This document shows positions 41,775 through 53,835 of a stretch of 64,000 nt of DNA, piece by piece. The translations under genes and the position numbers were made by a program. The DNA is taken from assembly GCA_027315345.1 (NCBI GenBank), contig DAHUYE010000083.1, positions 1 to 64,000 of the forward strand. The letters run 5' to 3'. A model generated the notes under the pieces. It did no database searches. It had not been told where the DNA came from and saw only the letters and a program-made list of their open reading frames with translations. This DNA is from Actinomycetota bacterium (GTDB taxonomy: Bacteria > Actinomycetota > Acidimicrobiia > Acidimicrobiales > JAJPHE01). How positions within the stretch are numbered: the first letter of the stretch is position 1; the number at the start of each line of letters is the position of its first letter.

Positions 41775-44357
41775 ATGGCCCGCATGCGGCGCCTCTCCTC
41801 TTCCTCATGGGTCGCCCTCATGGTGGTGGGCGGGCTGCTGGTGTTCCTCTTCTGGCAGTTCCACGTCCCGTCCCTGCTGTTCCTCAACACCACCACGGCC
41901 GGGGGCGACACCGGCTCCCATGTGGCCCTGCCCATGTTCATGGAGCAGCACCTCCTGCCCCACGGCCGGCTGACCGGCTGGGACCCGCAGTGGTACGACG
42001 GCTTCCCGGTCTTCACCTTCTACTTCCCGCTGCCCAGCCTGATGGTCGTGATCCTGCACAAGATCCTGGCCGTCTTCCTGGGGACAACCGAGGGCTACAA
42101 CATCGCTTTCAAGCTGATCACCGCCCTGGGCAGCTTCGCCCTGCCGGTGGCGGCGTGGGCATTCGGCCGGCTGTGGGGCCTGCGCAACGCCGCCGCCGCC
42201 TGCCTGGCCGTGGCCACCCTGCCGTTCCTCTTCGACCGAACCTTCACCATCTACGGCGGCAACATCGCCTCCACCCTGGCCGGGGAGTACGCCTTCTCCA
42301 TCGGGCTGGCCTTCGGCCTGCTGTTCCTGGGCGTCATGGCCCGGGGCCTGCGCACCGGTCGCCACCGCAGTCTGGCCGCCGTCCTGCTGGCCCTCACCGG
42401 CCTCTCCCATCTCCTACCCACCCTGTTCGTGCTGGCCGGGGGGGCCGTGCTGGTGCTCATGCACCTGAGCCGCCGGGCCTTGCGCTGGTCGATCCCGACG
42501 GTGGCGGTGGGGGGCCTGCTGGCGGGCTTCTGGTGGATCCCCTTCCTACTGCGGGTCGGTTACACCACCGACATGGGCTGGCAGCGGCTCACCGATTTCC
42601 TCAAGATCCTCTTCCCCGGGGGTGACCAGTGGGTGGCGGTGCTGGCCGCCGCCGGGGCGGTCCTGGCCCTGGTCGGTCTGCGCCTGGCCCGGCGCCGGTG
42701 GGCCGATGATCCGGGGATCTTCCTCATCTTCATGGCCCTGGTGTCGGCGGCAGCGGTCCGTTTCGTGCCCCAGGCCAAGATCTGGAACGCTCGCTTCCTC
42801 CCCTTCTGGGAGTTCTGCCTGTACCTGCTGGCCGGCCTGGCCGTGGCCGAGGGTGGCGCCCTGGCAGCGCGCGGTTATGCCTGGTCCCGAATGCGGCGGG
42901 AGAGCCCGGCCGGCGGGGGTGCCCGGCCGGCCTGGGCGACGCCTCTGGCCGTGCCCGTCCTGGCCGGGCTGGTGGCAGTGGTATTCGTGGGCGGGCCCCT
43001 GGGGGCGTTCAACCGCGTCGGCACCGACGTCGGGATGTCCAGCCTGGGCGCCGATCTCGGCGGCGGCCCGGCCAACGCCAGCTTCGTACCCGACTGGATC
43101 CGCTGGAACTACACCGGGTACCAACAGAAGGCCTCCTATCCCGAATACCGCGCCCTGATCGACACCATGGCCGGCCTGGGTCGCAAGTACGGCTGCGGTC
43201 GGGCCATGTGGGAGTACGAGTCCGAACAGAACCGCTTCGGCACCCCCGAGGCCCTCATGCTGCTGCCCTACTGGACCAACGACTGCATCGACTCCATGGA
43301 GGGGCTGTTGTTCGAGTCGGCCTCCACCACCCCGTACCACTTCCTCAACCAGTCCGAACTGTCCGAAGCCCCCTCTGACGCCATGCTCGGCCTGCCCTAC
43401 GGACCGGTCAACGTGACCGAGGGGATCCAGCACCTCCAGATGCTGGGGGTGAAGTACTACATGACCTTCAGCCCCCAGATTCAGTCCCAGGCCTCGGCCG
43501 ACCCGGCCCTCAAACTGGTGGCCACCAGCGGGCCGTGGCCGGACCAGTACACCACGGGCAACCAGACGACCACCAAGCAGATCACCTGGGACATCTACGA
43601 GATCCAGGGCTCGGACATGGTGGCGCCGCTCCAGTTCGAACCGGCCGTGCTCACCTCCAAGGTCGGTAGCGCCAAGGCCTGGCTCAACATGTCGGTGGCC
43701 TGGTATGACAACCCTGCCGCCTGGCCGGTGCCCCTGGCCGCCACCGGACCGTCCTCCTGGCCTCGAGTGCCGCTGGGCGACGCCAACCCTCCGCACGTGG
43801 CGGTGCCCCCGGTCACGGCCACCAACATCGTGACCACCGATGACCGGATCTCCTTCGACGTGAGCCGGATCGGCAGCCCGGTGGTGGTGCGGACCTCGTA
43901 TTTCCCCAACTGGCAGGCCACAGGAGCGGAGGGTCCCTACCGGATCACCCCCAACCTCATGGTGGTGGTGCCCACGGCGCTGCATGTGAGCCTGCACTAC
44001 GGCTGGACGCCGGTGGACGGGTTGGCCCTGGCCGCCACCGTGGCCGGCCTGGCCGGGGTGGTGATCATGCGCCACGCCCTGCCCTGGCCCGAGCCCGAGC
44101 CCGAGCCACTGCTGCCGGCGGCCCCGGGACCGTTGGCCGACGGCGAAGACACCGAGGAGGAGGACCACTTCCCCACCGGTATCTCACACTCCGTATGGGA
44201 CGGCTGGCCGTTCCGGCCCGAGCCGGAGACGGCCGAGGGCGGCCTGGTCGACCCGACCCAGACCGGCGGAGTGGATCCGGCCGAGACGGGCCGGCCCGAG
44301 CGCGTCGGGCCGGCCGAGTTCATCGGCCCGCCGGCCAGACCGCCGGACGGGGGCTGA
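41775..44357 (+). CDS. Large polytopic membrane protein, GT-C/PTPS-related type
   Basis: An 860-residue protein. Residues 1-410 contain about 10 membrane segments, with GGDTGSHVALP in the first outer loop (an acidic residue there is typical of GT-C catalytic sites) and GWDPQWYDGFPVFTFYFP, which recalls the PTPS-related/oligosaccharyltransferase-like membrane proteins. Residues 415-760 are a large exported domain with YTGYQQKASYPEYRALID and Cys-containing loops (YGCGRAM, NDCIDS). A last helix near 760 precedes an acidic, Pro-rich cytosolic tail of about 85 residues. The DPM1-like GT2 follows by one base, so this protein may use the lipid-linked sugar that enzyme makes. Starts at 41775 and 41784 are both possible. 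Confidence 0.82.
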   Translation: MARMRRLSSSSWVALMVVGGLLVFLFWQFHVPSLLFLNTTTAGGDTGSHVALPMFMEQHLLPHGRLTGWDPQWYDGFPVFTFYFPLPSLMVVILHKILAVFLGTTEGYNIAFKLITALGSFALPVAAWAFGRLWGLRNAAAACLAVATLPFLFDRTFTIYGGNIASTLAGEYAFSIGLAFGLLFLGVMARGLRTGRHRSLAAVLLALTGLSHLLPTLFVLAGGAVLVLMHLSRRALRWSIPTVAVGGLLAGFWWIPFLLRVGYTTDMGWQRLTDFLKILFPGGDQWVAVLAAAGAVLALVGLRLARRRWADDPGIFLIFMALVSAAAVRFVPQAKIWNARFLPFWEFCLYLLAGLAVAEGGALAARGYAWSRMRRESPAGGGARPAWATPLAVPVLAGLVAVVFVGGPLGAFNRVGTDVGMSSLGADLGGGPANASFVPDWIRWNYTGYQQKASYPEYRALIDTMAGLGRKYGCGRAMWEYESEQNRFGTPEALMLLPYWTNDCIDSMEGLLFESASTTPYHFLNQSELSEAPSDAMLGLPYGPVNVTEGIQHLQMLGVKYYMTFSPQIQSQASADPALKLVATSGPWPDQYTTGNQTTTKQITWDIYEIQGSDMVAPLQFEPAVLTSKVGSAKAWLNMSVAWYDNPAAWPVPLAATGPSSWPRVPLGDANPPHVAVPPVTATNIVTTDDRISFDVSRIGSPVVVRTSYFPNWQATGAEGPYRITPNLMVVVPTALHVSLHYGWTPVDGLALAATVAGLAGVVIMRHALPWPEPEPEPLLPAAPGPLADGEDTEEEDHFPTGISHSVWDGWPFRPEPETAEGGLVDPTQTGGVDPAETGRPERVGPAEFIGPPARPPDGG

Positions 44358-44358
44358 G

Positions 44359-45147
44359 GTGCCGGCCGGGGGCGACGGCCGGCCCCGGCTCAGCGTGGTG
44401 GTCCCGGCCTATCAGGAGAGCGGCGTCATTGGACCGACCCTCCAGCGGTTGCGGGCCGAACTAGCCGGGGTGGAGGGCGCCGGGGGGCTCGAACTGGTGG
44501 TGGCCGATGACGGATCGACCGACTCCACCGCCGAGGAGGCGGCCGGAGCGGGCGCCGACCGCGTGCTGCGCCTGGCCCACCGGGGAAAAGGGGCCGCCGT
44601 CCGGGCCGGGGTAAGGGCGGCGGCGGGGGACACGGTGGTCTTCTGCGACGCCGATCTGGCTTATGCCCCCGACCAGGTCCTCAAGCTGACCCAGGCGGTG
44701 GAGTCCGGCTTCGACGTGGCCGTGGGGAGCCGCCGCCATGTGGACGCCGTGACCCTGGTCCGGACCGGCCGGCTGCGGGAGGTGACCGGGCGGGTCTTCT
44801 CCCTGCTCACCGACACCGTCCTGGTGGGCAGCCGGCACGACACCCAGTGCGGCATCAAGGGCTTCTCCAACTCGGCGGCCACGCAGATCTTCAGCCGGGC
44901 CCGGATCGACGGCTTTGCCTTCGACGTCGAGATCTTCGTACTGGTCGATCGGCTGGGCCTGTCGTTGACCGATGTGGCGGTGGAGCTGACCAACTCCCGG
45001 CGGTCATCGGTCCGTGTCATACCCCACTCGCTGGCCATGCTCCGGGACGTGGGCCGGGTCCGCTGGGGCCTGGCTCGCGGCCGCTACTCCCTGGGGGGCC
45101 ACCGCTACGGACCGGCCCGGGAGAGCGGTCCAGGGGCTGTTCGGTAG
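44359..45147 (+). CDS. GT2 glycosyltransferase, DPM1/ALG5-like
   Basis: A 262-residue GT2 enzyme that probably charges a polyprenyl phosphate with mannose or glucose. Motifs: VVVPAYQESGVIGPTLQRL, VADDGSTDSTAEEA, the metal-binding FCDADLAYAPD, and QCGIKGFSNSAA, the last typical of the ALG5/dolichyl-phosphate-glucose group. No C-terminal membrane helices are seen, so it is the soluble or peripheral type. GTG start one base after the stop of the large membrane protein, suggesting coupling. Its TAG stop is the start of the manB -10 box. Confidence 0.9.
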   Translation: MPAGGDGRPRLSVVVPAYQESGVIGPTLQRLRAELAGVEGAGGLELVVADDGSTDSTAEEAAGAGADRVLRLAHRGKGAAVRAGVRAAAGDTVVFCDADLAYAPDQVLKLTQAVESGFDVAVGSRRHVDAVTLVRTGRLREVTGRVFSLLTDTVLVGSRHDTQCGIKGFSNSAATQIFSRARIDGFAFDVEIFVLVDRLGLSLTDVAVELTNSRRSSVRVIPHSLAMLRDVGRVRWGLARGRYSLGGHRYGPARESGPGAVR

Positions 45148-45150
45148 TCT
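45145..45150 (+). promoter_or_regulatory. Putative -10 box of manB
   Basis: TAGTCT, 7 nt before the ATG at 45158. Confidence 0.55.
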
Positions 45151-45157
45151 CGCCCGC

Positions 45158-46528
45158 ATGGCCGACCTGGACGCCATCTTCAAGGCGTACGACGTGAGAG
45201 GGACCTATCCCGACCAGCTCGACCCCACTGTGGCGGCAGCGGTAGGCCGCGCCTTCGTCACCTTCACCGGGGCGGACCGGATCCTGGTGGCCCGGGACAT
45301 GCGGGAGTCCGGCGTGGCCCTGACCGAGGCCTTCGAGGCCGGGGCGGTGGCGGCCGGAGCCAGGGTGGTCGATCTCGGCCTGGCCTCGACCGACCTTCTG
45401 TACTTCGCGGCCGGGTCGCTGGACGCCCCCGGGGCCATGTTCACCGCCTCGCACAACCCGGCCATCTACAACGGCATCAAGATGTGCCTGTCCGGAGCCC
45501 GGCCCATAGGCGAGGAGACCGGTCTGGGCCGGATCAAGGAACTGGCCCGGGCCGCCCTGGGAGATCCGGCCCCGCCTCCTCCCGGCTCGGGGGTGGAGCA
45601 CCTCGACCTGCTCGACCGATACGCCGATCACGTCCGCTCCTTCGTGGACGGTAAGAAGCTGGCCCCCCTGCGGGTGGTGGCCGACACCGCCAACGGAATG
45701 GGGGGCCTGGTCGCCCCGCGGGTGTTCGACGGCCTTCCCTTCGCCCTGGATCTGCTCTATCCCGAACTGGACGGGAACTTCCCCAACCATCCGGCCGATC
45801 CGATCCAACCCGCCAATCTGGTCGATCTGCAACGGCGGGTCCTCGACACCGGGGCCGACGTGGGCCTGGCCTTCGACGGGGACGCCGACCGCGTCTTCCT
45901 GGTGGACGAAAAAGGCGAGGGACTGTCCGGCTCGCTCACCACGGCGCTGGTGGCCACGGCCATGCTCGAGCGCTTCCCGGGCTCGACCGTCATCCACAAC
46001 CTGATCTGTTCCAAGGCCGTTCCCGAGGTCATCATCGAACACGGTGGGACCCCGGTCCGCACCCGGGTCGGCCACTCCTTCATCAAGGCCCGCATGGCCG
46101 AGACCGGCGCCGTCTTCGGCGGGGAGCACTCCGGCCACTACTACTTCCGGGACAACTACCGGGCTGACTCCGGCCTCATAGCCGCCCTGGTGGTCCTGGG
46201 CATGATGTCCGAATCGGCCCAGCCCCTCTCGGTCCTGCGGCGGCCCCTGGAGCGCTACGCCGATTCGGGGGAGATCAACACCGAGGTGGCCGATACCGCC
46301 GCGGTCATCCAGCGGGTCGAGGACATCTACGCCGGGCGGGGCGCCCAGATCGACCGGCTGGACGGGCTCACCGTCGACCTGGGGGACTGGTGGTTCAATC
46401 TCCGCCCGTCCAACACCGAGCCCCTGCTCCGGCTCAACCTGGAAGCCCCTGACGCCGCCTCCTGTCAGAGCCACGTTGAAGAGGTGATCGGCCTCTTCCA
46501 CGCCGAACCGTCCCCGACCCACTCCTGA
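45158..46528 (+). CDS. manB: Phosphomannomutase/phosphoglucomutase
   Basis: A 456-residue alpha-D-phosphohexomutase that interconverts mannose 6- and 1-phosphate. Active-site Ser 98 lies in TASHNPAIYNGIK, the metal loop is FDGDADRVF, the sugar-binding loop is GGEHSGHYYF, and the phosphate-binding loop is NLRPSNTEPLLRLN. ATG 45158 is favoured by the TAGTCT box and by the family N-terminus (DAIFKAYDVRGTYPDQLD); an upstream in-frame ATG lies inside the previous gene. Next to it lie a Trm112-like gene and an isomerase that supplies mannose 6-phosphate. Confidence 0.96.
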   Translation: MADLDAIFKAYDVRGTYPDQLDPTVAAAVGRAFVTFTGADRILVARDMRESGVALTEAFEAGAVAAGARVVDLGLASTDLLYFAAGSLDAPGAMFTASHNPAIYNGIKMCLSGARPIGEETGLGRIKELARAALGDPAPPPPGSGVEHLDLLDRYADHVRSFVDGKKLAPLRVVADTANGMGGLVAPRVFDGLPFALDLLYPELDGNFPNHPADPIQPANLVDLQRRVLDTGADVGLAFDGDADRVFLVDEKGEGLSGSLTTALVATAMLERFPGSTVIHNLICSKAVPEVIIEHGGTPVRTRVGHSFIKARMAETGAVFGGEHSGHYYFRDNYRADSGLIAALVVLGMMSESAQPLSVLRRPLERYADSGEINTEVADTAAVIQRVEDIYAGRGAQIDRLDGLTVDLGDWWFNLRPSNTEPLLRLNLEAPDAASCQSHVEEVIGLFHAEPSPTHS

Positions 46529-46539
46529 AAGCAGCCACC

Positions 46540-46803
46540 GTGCCCCTCGACCCGCAACTCCTGGCCATCCTGGCCTGTCCGGAGGACAAAGGCCCCTTGC
46601 TGTACTTCGAGGCGGAGTCGAGCCTCTACAACCCGAGGCTCCACCGCCGCTACGAGATCCGCGATGACATCCCGATCATGCTGATCGATGAGGCCGAAAC
46701 GGTCGGGGCCGAGGAGCACGACCGCCTGATGGCCAAGGCCTCGGCCGAAGGCATCGCTCCCAACTTCGATCCCGACCGCCCCGTCCCGGGCGGGGCCGGC
46801 TGA
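46540..46803 (+). CDS. Trm112-like/UPF0434 small protein
   Basis: An 87-residue protein whose start, LLAILACPEDKGPLLYF, and RRYEIRDDIPIMLIDEA match the Trm112/UPF0434 family. Only one Cys is present (CPED), so the zinc site of classical Trm112 is incomplete. The family member in Mycobacterium (Rv3258c) holds the same place between manB and the isomerase, which is the best guide to relationship; its function is unknown. GTG start; the next ATG overlaps its TGA. Confidence 0.8.
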   Translation: MPLDPQLLAILACPEDKGPLLYFEAESSLYNPRLHRRYEIRDDIPIMLIDEAETVGAEEHDRLMAKASAEGIAPNFDPDRPVPGGAG

Positions 46804-47837
46804 TGGAGCTGCCCATCGACACCCAGGGGATGCTCGATGCCGCCCTCGGCCTCCCCGAACAGGTGCGGGCGGCCATGGACGCCGGCCGGGGCCTCTCCGG
46901 CCTGCCCCGCCGGGAGATGGTGGAGAGCGTGGTGGTACTGGGCATGGGGGGCAGCGGCGTGGCGGGGGACCTGCTGCTGGCCACCGCCGCCCCGTTCATG
47001 GCCGTGCCCGTCCTGGTGGTGAAGGGGTACACGCCGCCGGCGTTCGTGAGCGAGGGGACGCTGGTCTTTGCCGTCTCCTTCTCGGGCAACACCGAAGAGA
47101 CCCTGGAGGCGGCCACCGAGGCGGCCGTCCAGGGGGCGACCGTCGTCTGCGTCACCGGGGGAGGCGAGCTGGCGGCCCGGGCGCAAGGCTGGGGGGCACC
47201 GGTGGTGCCCATCCCGGCCGGCATTCCCCAGCCCCGGGCCGGCATCGGGGCCATGGCCATCCCGCCCCTGGTGGTGCTGGAGGAGATCGGTCTGTTCCCG
47301 GGGGCCTCGGAGTGGATCCGCCTCGGAGTGGAGCAGCTCAACCGCCGCCGGGATCAGCTGTCCCGGCCCGGCAGCCCGGCCGAGGCGCTGGCCCGGCGCA
47401 TCGGGCGCACCGTTCCTCTCATCTACAGCTCGGGTGCGGTCGGTTCCACCGCTGCCCTGCGGTGGAAGACACAGTTCAACGAGAACGCCAAGATCCCGGC
47501 CTTCTGGGCCGCCCATCCGGAGCTGTGCCACAACGAGATATGCGGGTGGGGCCAGCACGGGGACGTCACCCGGCAGCTGTTCACGGTGGTGAACCTGCGC
47601 ACCGACTCCGAACATCCCCAGGTGATGCGCCGTTTCGAGTTGGTGGACGAGGTCCTTCGCGAGGTCGTGGCTTCGGTGGAGCAGGTATCGGCCGAGGGCG
47701 AGGGCGATCTGGCCCAGCTGCTCGACCTGATCATGCTGGGGGACCTGGTGTCGCTGCACCTGGCGGCCCAGGAGGGCCTCGACCCCGGACCGGTGCCGGT
47801 CCTGGTCGAGCTCAAGGAGAAGCTGGCCTCGGGCTGA
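46803..47837 (+). CDS. SIS-domain bifunctional phosphoglucose/phosphomannose isomerase
   Basis: A 344-residue PGI/PMI-type isomerase. The sugar-isomerase (SIS) phosphate loops [14 protein letters not shown] and [14 protein letters not shown] are clear; the C-terminal domain has [24 protein letters not shown], typical of the archaeal/actinobacterial bifunctional enzyme, with Glu and His that serve in catalysis. It would turn fructose 6-phosphate into mannose 6-phosphate, feeding ManB (45158) and the guanylyltransferase (24878). Coupled to the Trm112-like gene by a start/stop overlap. Confidence 0.92.
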   Translation: MELPIDTQGMLDAALGLPEQVRAAMDAGRGLSGLPRREMVESVVVLGMGGSGVAGDLLLATAAPFMAVPVLVVKGYTPPAFVSEGTLVFAVSFSGNTEETLEAATEAAVQGATVVCVTGGGELAARAQGWGAPVVPIPAGIPQPRAGIGAMAIPPLVVLEEIGLFPGASEWIRLGVEQLNRRRDQLSRPGSPAEALARRIGRTVPLIYSSGAVGSTAALRWKTQFNENAKIPAFWAAHPELCHNEICGWGQHGDVTRQLFTVVNLRTDSEHPQVMRRFELVDEVLREVVASVEQVSAEGEGDLAQLLDLIMLGDLVSLHLAAQEGLDPGPVPVLVELKEKLASG

Positions 47838-47846
47838 CCGCCGGCC

Positions 47847-47859
47847 GGCCCCCGGGGCC
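47847..47859. terminator. GC hairpin between isomerase and ahcY
   Basis: GGCCCC and GGGGCC flank one base in a very GC-rich gap just after the isomerase stop and before the ahcY promoter box. It may end the manB transcript; no U-tract. Confidence 0.3.
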
Positions 47860-47884
47860 GGTCCGGCCGACCCCGGGGCGCCAG

Positions 47885-47890
47885 TAACGT
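47885..47890 (+). promoter_or_regulatory. Putative -10 box of ahcY
   Basis: TAACGT, 8 nt before ATG 47899. With no leader there is no room for a SAH riboswitch. Confidence 0.5.
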
Positions 47891-47898
47891 CCCCGCCC

Positions 47899-49344
47899 AT
47901 GTCCATCGCCACCGCCGACTTCAAGGTCGCCGACCTGTCCCTGGCTCCCTGGGGTCGCAAGGAAATCCAGCTGGCCGAAGTCGAGATGCCCGGCCTGATG
48001 GCCCTACGGGCCGAATACGCCGACGCCCAGCCCCTGGCCGGGGCCCGCATCACCGGATCGCTGCACATGACCATCCAGACGGCCGTGCTGATCGAGACCC
48101 TCACGGCCCTGGGGGCCAGGGTGCGCTGGGCCAGCTGCAACATCTTTTCCACCCAGGACCACGCCGCCGCGGCCGTGGCGGTGGGACCGGAGGGAAGCGC
48201 CGAGGCTCCGGCCGGGGTGCCGGTGTTCGCCTGGAAGGGCGAATCCCTGGAGGAGTACTGGTGGTGCACGGAGCAGGCCCTGCGCTGGCCGGACGGGTCG
48301 GGGCCGAACATGATCCTCGATGACGGCGGGGACGCCACCATGCTGGTGCACCGGGGCGCCGACTACGAGGCGTCCGGGGCGGTGCCCGCTCCTGGCCCGG
48401 ACGACAGCGAGGAGTGGAAGGTCTTCCTGGGCCTGCTGGCCCGCACCCTGGACAGCGATCCCGACCTCTGGACCGGCATCGCCAAGGGGGTCCGCGGGGT
48501 CACGGAGGAGACCACCACCGGCGTCCACCGCCTCTATCAGATGGCCGAAGCCGGCAGCCTGCGCTTTCCGGCCATCAACGTCAACGACTCGGTGACCAAG
48601 TCGAAGTTCGACAACCTCTACGGCTGCCGTCACAGCCTCATCGACGGCATCAACCGGGCCACCGACGTGATGATCGGCGGGAAGGTGGCGGTGGTCTGCG
48701 GCTTCGGGGACGTGGGCAAGGGATGCGCCGAATCCCTGCGCGGCCAGGGGGCCCGGGTGATCGTGACCGAGGTCGATCCCATCTGCGCCCTGCAGGCGGC
48801 CATGGAGGGTTACGAGGTCAACACCCTGGAACGGGTCATGGACCGAGCCGACATCTTCATCTCGGCCACGGGCAACAAGGACATCATCACCGCAGGACAC
48901 ATGGCCCAGATGAAGCACAACGCCATAGTCGGGAACATCGGCCACTTCGACAACGAGGTGGACATGGCCGGCCTGGACCGCCTGAGTGACGTCCGCCGGG
49001 TGAACATCAAGCCCCAGGTGGACGAGTTCGTCTTCCCCGACGGCCACTCCGTGATCGTCCTGGCCGAGGGACGACTGCTCAACCTCGGCTGCGCCACCGG
49101 ACATCCGAGCTTCGTGATGAGCTGCTCGTTCACCAACCAGGTGCTGGCCCAGATGGAGTTGTTCAACCGTTCGGCGGACTACCCCCTGGGGGTTCACGTG
49201 CTGCCCAAGGTCCTGGACGAAAAGGTGGCCCGCCTCCACCTCGATGCCCTGGGGGTGAGGCTGACCGAGCTCAGCCCGGAACAGGCCGACTACATCGGGG
49301 TCCCGGTGGAGGGGCCTTACAAGCCGGACCACTACAAGTACTGA
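47899..49344 (+). CDS. ahcY: Adenosylhomocysteinase
   Basis: A 481-residue NAD-dependent enzyme that splits S-adenosylhomocysteine into adenosine and homocysteine. Substrate-side segments [16 protein letters not shown] and [11 protein letters not shown], catalytic [19 protein letters not shown], the NAD loop [14 protein letters not shown], and the C-terminal PYKPDHYKY (the conserved tail whose Lys-Tyr reaches the neighbour's NAD) are all intact. The homocysteine feeds MetH (3017). A TAACGT box sits 8 nt before the ATG. Grouping with manB and the isomerase is an actinobacterial arrangement. Confidence 0.98.
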   Translation: MSIATADFKVADLSLAPWGRKEIQLAEVEMPGLMALRAEYADAQPLAGARITGSLHMTIQTAVLIETLTALGARVRWASCNIFSTQDHAAAAVAVGPEGSAEAPAGVPVFAWKGESLEEYWWCTEQALRWPDGSGPNMILDDGGDATMLVHRGADYEASGAVPAPGPDDSEEWKVFLGLLARTLDSDPDLWTGIAKGVRGVTEETTTGVHRLYQMAEAGSLRFPAINVNDSVTKSKFDNLYGCRHSLIDGINRATDVMIGGKVAVVCGFGDVGKGCAESLRGQGARVIVTEVDPICALQAAMEGYEVNTLERVMDRADIFISATGNKDIITAGHMAQMKHNAIVGNIGHFDNEVDMAGLDRLSDVRRVNIKPQVDEFVFPDGHSVIVLAEGRLLNLGCATGHPSFVMSCSFTNQVLAQMELFNRSADYPLGVHVLPKVLDEKVARLHLDALGVRLTELSPEQADYIGVPVEGPYKPDHYKY

Positions 49345-49373
49345 GCGTCGCCCCCCGCCGGCGGCCGGAGGAT

Positions 49374-49379
49374 TAGCCT
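49374..49379 (+). promoter_or_regulatory. Possible -10 box in front of the small ORF at 49387
   Basis: TAGCCT, 7 nt before a GTG at 49387. The same hexamer and spacing precede metH and the mutase gene, so transcription may start here. Confidence 0.4.
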
Positions 49380-49386
49380 GCGTGCG

Positions 49387-49650
49387 GTGGACGCCGGCGG
49401 TTTGAACTCTTCTCAAGGCGCTCCTCGCGGCGTCCGAAGAATTCCCTATGGCACAAAGCGTGGGGTTGGGCAGATGAGTGGACCGGCCGTGGCGGTGGTT
49501 CGGGGCCCGGCCCTCTCCGCCGGGCCTGCCACCCTGTCCTCGGGATACCCCTGCTACGAGATCGCCTCGGCCCTCATCGCCGAGACGGAGGCCGTGTGCG
49601 GGGGCTCCTGGTGGACCGGGCTGTTCCGGGGCGGCCTACACTCGTCCTGA
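49387..49650 (+). CDS. Possible small gene of unknown function (87 or 58 residues)
   Basis: Small open frame in the otherwise gene-poor gap between ahcY and the response regulator. Two starts are possible: GTG 49387 (leaderless, after TAGCCT) or ATG 49474. Codons 30-87 have G or C in nearly all third positions, as in real genes here, whereas the first 28 codons do not, so translation from 49474 with an upstream leader is more likely. The protein (YPCYEIASALIAETEAVCGG near the end of the frame) matches nothing I recognise. It may also be chance. Confidence 0.35.
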   Translation: MDAGGLNSSQGAPRGVRRIPYGTKRGVGQMSGPAVAVVRGPALSAGPATLSSGYPCYEIASALIAETEAVCGGSWWTGLFRGGLHSS

Positions 49651-50109
49651 CGGCCGGGTCCGGGTCTGTGGTTGAAAGTCGATGCCAGTCGCAGGCAAAA
49701 CGACCCACGTAAGGCAACCGTTGGTTACCGAGCATGGTGCGGCTTAGGGGTAAGACCTGCCCTCCCGACCTCCGATTGGCGGCGGCGGGGGGAGAAGGGG
49801 CCAAGCCCGTCGTACCGGGTGGCGAAGGGCCCGCCGAGGGTCGCCTCCACCCGACGGGTGAACTCCTCAGCAGGCGAGTGTGGGGTCAAAGACCAGGTCA
49901 GCCGGACCCGTCCGTCACAACCGGCCCCGGGCCACCGGGCCCGGGGGCGCCCCCCGGGGGTTGGTCCGGACGGTATGACCCCATCGGGTCCCTCCTGGAT
50001 GGTCCTTATGGGTGTCATCCCTCCTCTGTAGAGTGGTCATCCAGGAATTACTGACCGGGCTGACATTGCCTAGACCCCTGCCGATAGAACCTGGCCAGCA
50101 AGGGAGACC
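49651..50109. other. Gene-poor region with hairpin, upstream of response regulator
   Basis: About 460 bp without a convincing gene. It holds a perfect 8-bp stem (CCCGGGGG/CCCCCGGG, 49940-49958) inside a looser outer repeat, then AT-richer DNA leading to the response-regulator gene. A minus-strand frame at 49725-50018 has moderate coding-like composition but no recognisable product. I saw no tRNA, RNase P, tmRNA, SRP or riboswitch consensus. Confidence 0.5.
50060..50090 (+). promoter_or_regulatory. Possible promoter of the response-regulator gene
   Basis: CTGACA at 50060 and GATAGA at 50083 (17-bp spacing; TAGAAC overlaps) look like -35 and -10 elements 20 bp before the GTG, and an AAGGGAG ribosome site follows. 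So this gene seems to have a short leader, unlike many neighbours. Confidence 0.4.
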
Positions 50110-50805
50110 GTGACCGACGACTACAACAGAGCCACGGGCGAGGTCGTCAGGGTTCTCATCGCCGATGACCAGGCTCTCTTCCGCCGGGGCCTCTACGTGG
50201 TCCTCGGAACCGAGGACGGCATCGAGGTGGTGGGCGAAGCCGAGAACGGTGAGGAGGCCATCCAGAAGGCGGAGGAGACGGCCCCCGACGTCGTCCTCAT
50301 GGACGTCCGGATGCCCAAGGTCAGCGGCATCGAGGCGGCGGCGCAGATCCGGGAGATATCCCCCAGCACCAAAATCCTGATGCTCACCGTCAGTGACGAG
50401 GAGGAGGACCTCTACGAGGCCATCAAGGCCGGGGCCAACGGATACCTCCTCAAGGAGATATCCGTCGAGGAGGTGGCCGAGGCCATCCGGGCCGTGGTCC
50501 AGGGCCAGAGCCTGATCTCCCCGTCGATGGCCTCCAAGCTGCTGAACGAGTTCAATTCACTCTCCAAGCGGGCCGATGAGCGCCAGCAGTACCCCGTCCC
50601 GCAGCTGACCAGCCGGGAGCTGGAGGTCCTCAAGCTGGTGGCCCGAGGCATGAGCAACCGGGAGATAGCCGAGGAGCTGTTCATCTCCGAGAACACGGTC
50701 AAGAACCACGTCCGGAACATCCTGGAGAAGCTGCACCTGCACTCCCGGATGCAGGCCGTGATGTACGCCGTGCGGGAACGCCTGATCGATACCGATCAGG
50801 CCTAG
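50110..50805 (+). CDS. NarL/FixJ-family response regulator (orphan)
   Basis: A 231-residue two-component regulator. The receiver domain (1-125) has the acidic pair in IADDQALFRRG and the phospho-acceptor Asp 65 in LMDVRMPKVSG, plus Lys in NGYLLKEIS. The LuxR-type DNA-binding domain (about 160-225) shows LTSREVLKLVARG-like LTSRELEVLKLVARGMSNRE and the recognition helix region ISENTVKNHVRNILEKL. GTG start with AAGGGAG ribosome site. No histidine kinase is adjacent, so signal and partner are unknown. It stands 98 bp before secA, where many actinobacteria have hpf. Confidence 0.93.
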   Translation: MTDDYNRATGEVVRVLIADDQALFRRGLYVVLGTEDGIEVVGEAENGEEAIQKAEETAPDVVLMDVRMPKVSGIEAAAQIREISPSTKILMLTVSDEEEDLYEAIKAGANGYLLKEISVEEVAEAIRAVVQGQSLISPSMASKLLNEFNSLSKRADERQQYPVPQLTSRELEVLKLVARGMSNREIAEELFISENTVKNHVRNILEKLHLHSRMQAVMYAVRERLIDTDQA

Positions 50806-50888
50806 GAGCCCTGGGCCGCCGCCGGTCCCGGGCCGCCTCCGGGGCCTTGCCAGGGGCGGCGGTGGGACGATTTCCGGGCTTGCGCCGG

Positions 50889-50894
50889 TAGGAT
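50889..50894 (+). promoter_or_regulatory. Putative -10 box of secA
   Basis: TAGGAT, 9 nt before ATG 50904. Confidence 0.5.
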
Positions 50895-50903
50895 GGCCCT
50901 TCC

Positions 50904-53819
<2,916 letters not shown>

Positions 53820-53835
53820 GCGGGCCAGGGTGACC

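Noticed and set aside
47838-47898. SAH riboswitch before ahcY.
   Set aside because: Only 61 bp with a GC hairpin and a TAACGT box 8 nt from the start codon; no SAH-riboswitch-like core seen.
49725-50018. 97-codon minus-strand frame in the gap before the response regulator.
   Set aside because: Third-position GC is moderately high and residues look protein-like, but there is no motif, no ribosome site and no promoter box; kept only as part of the gap description.
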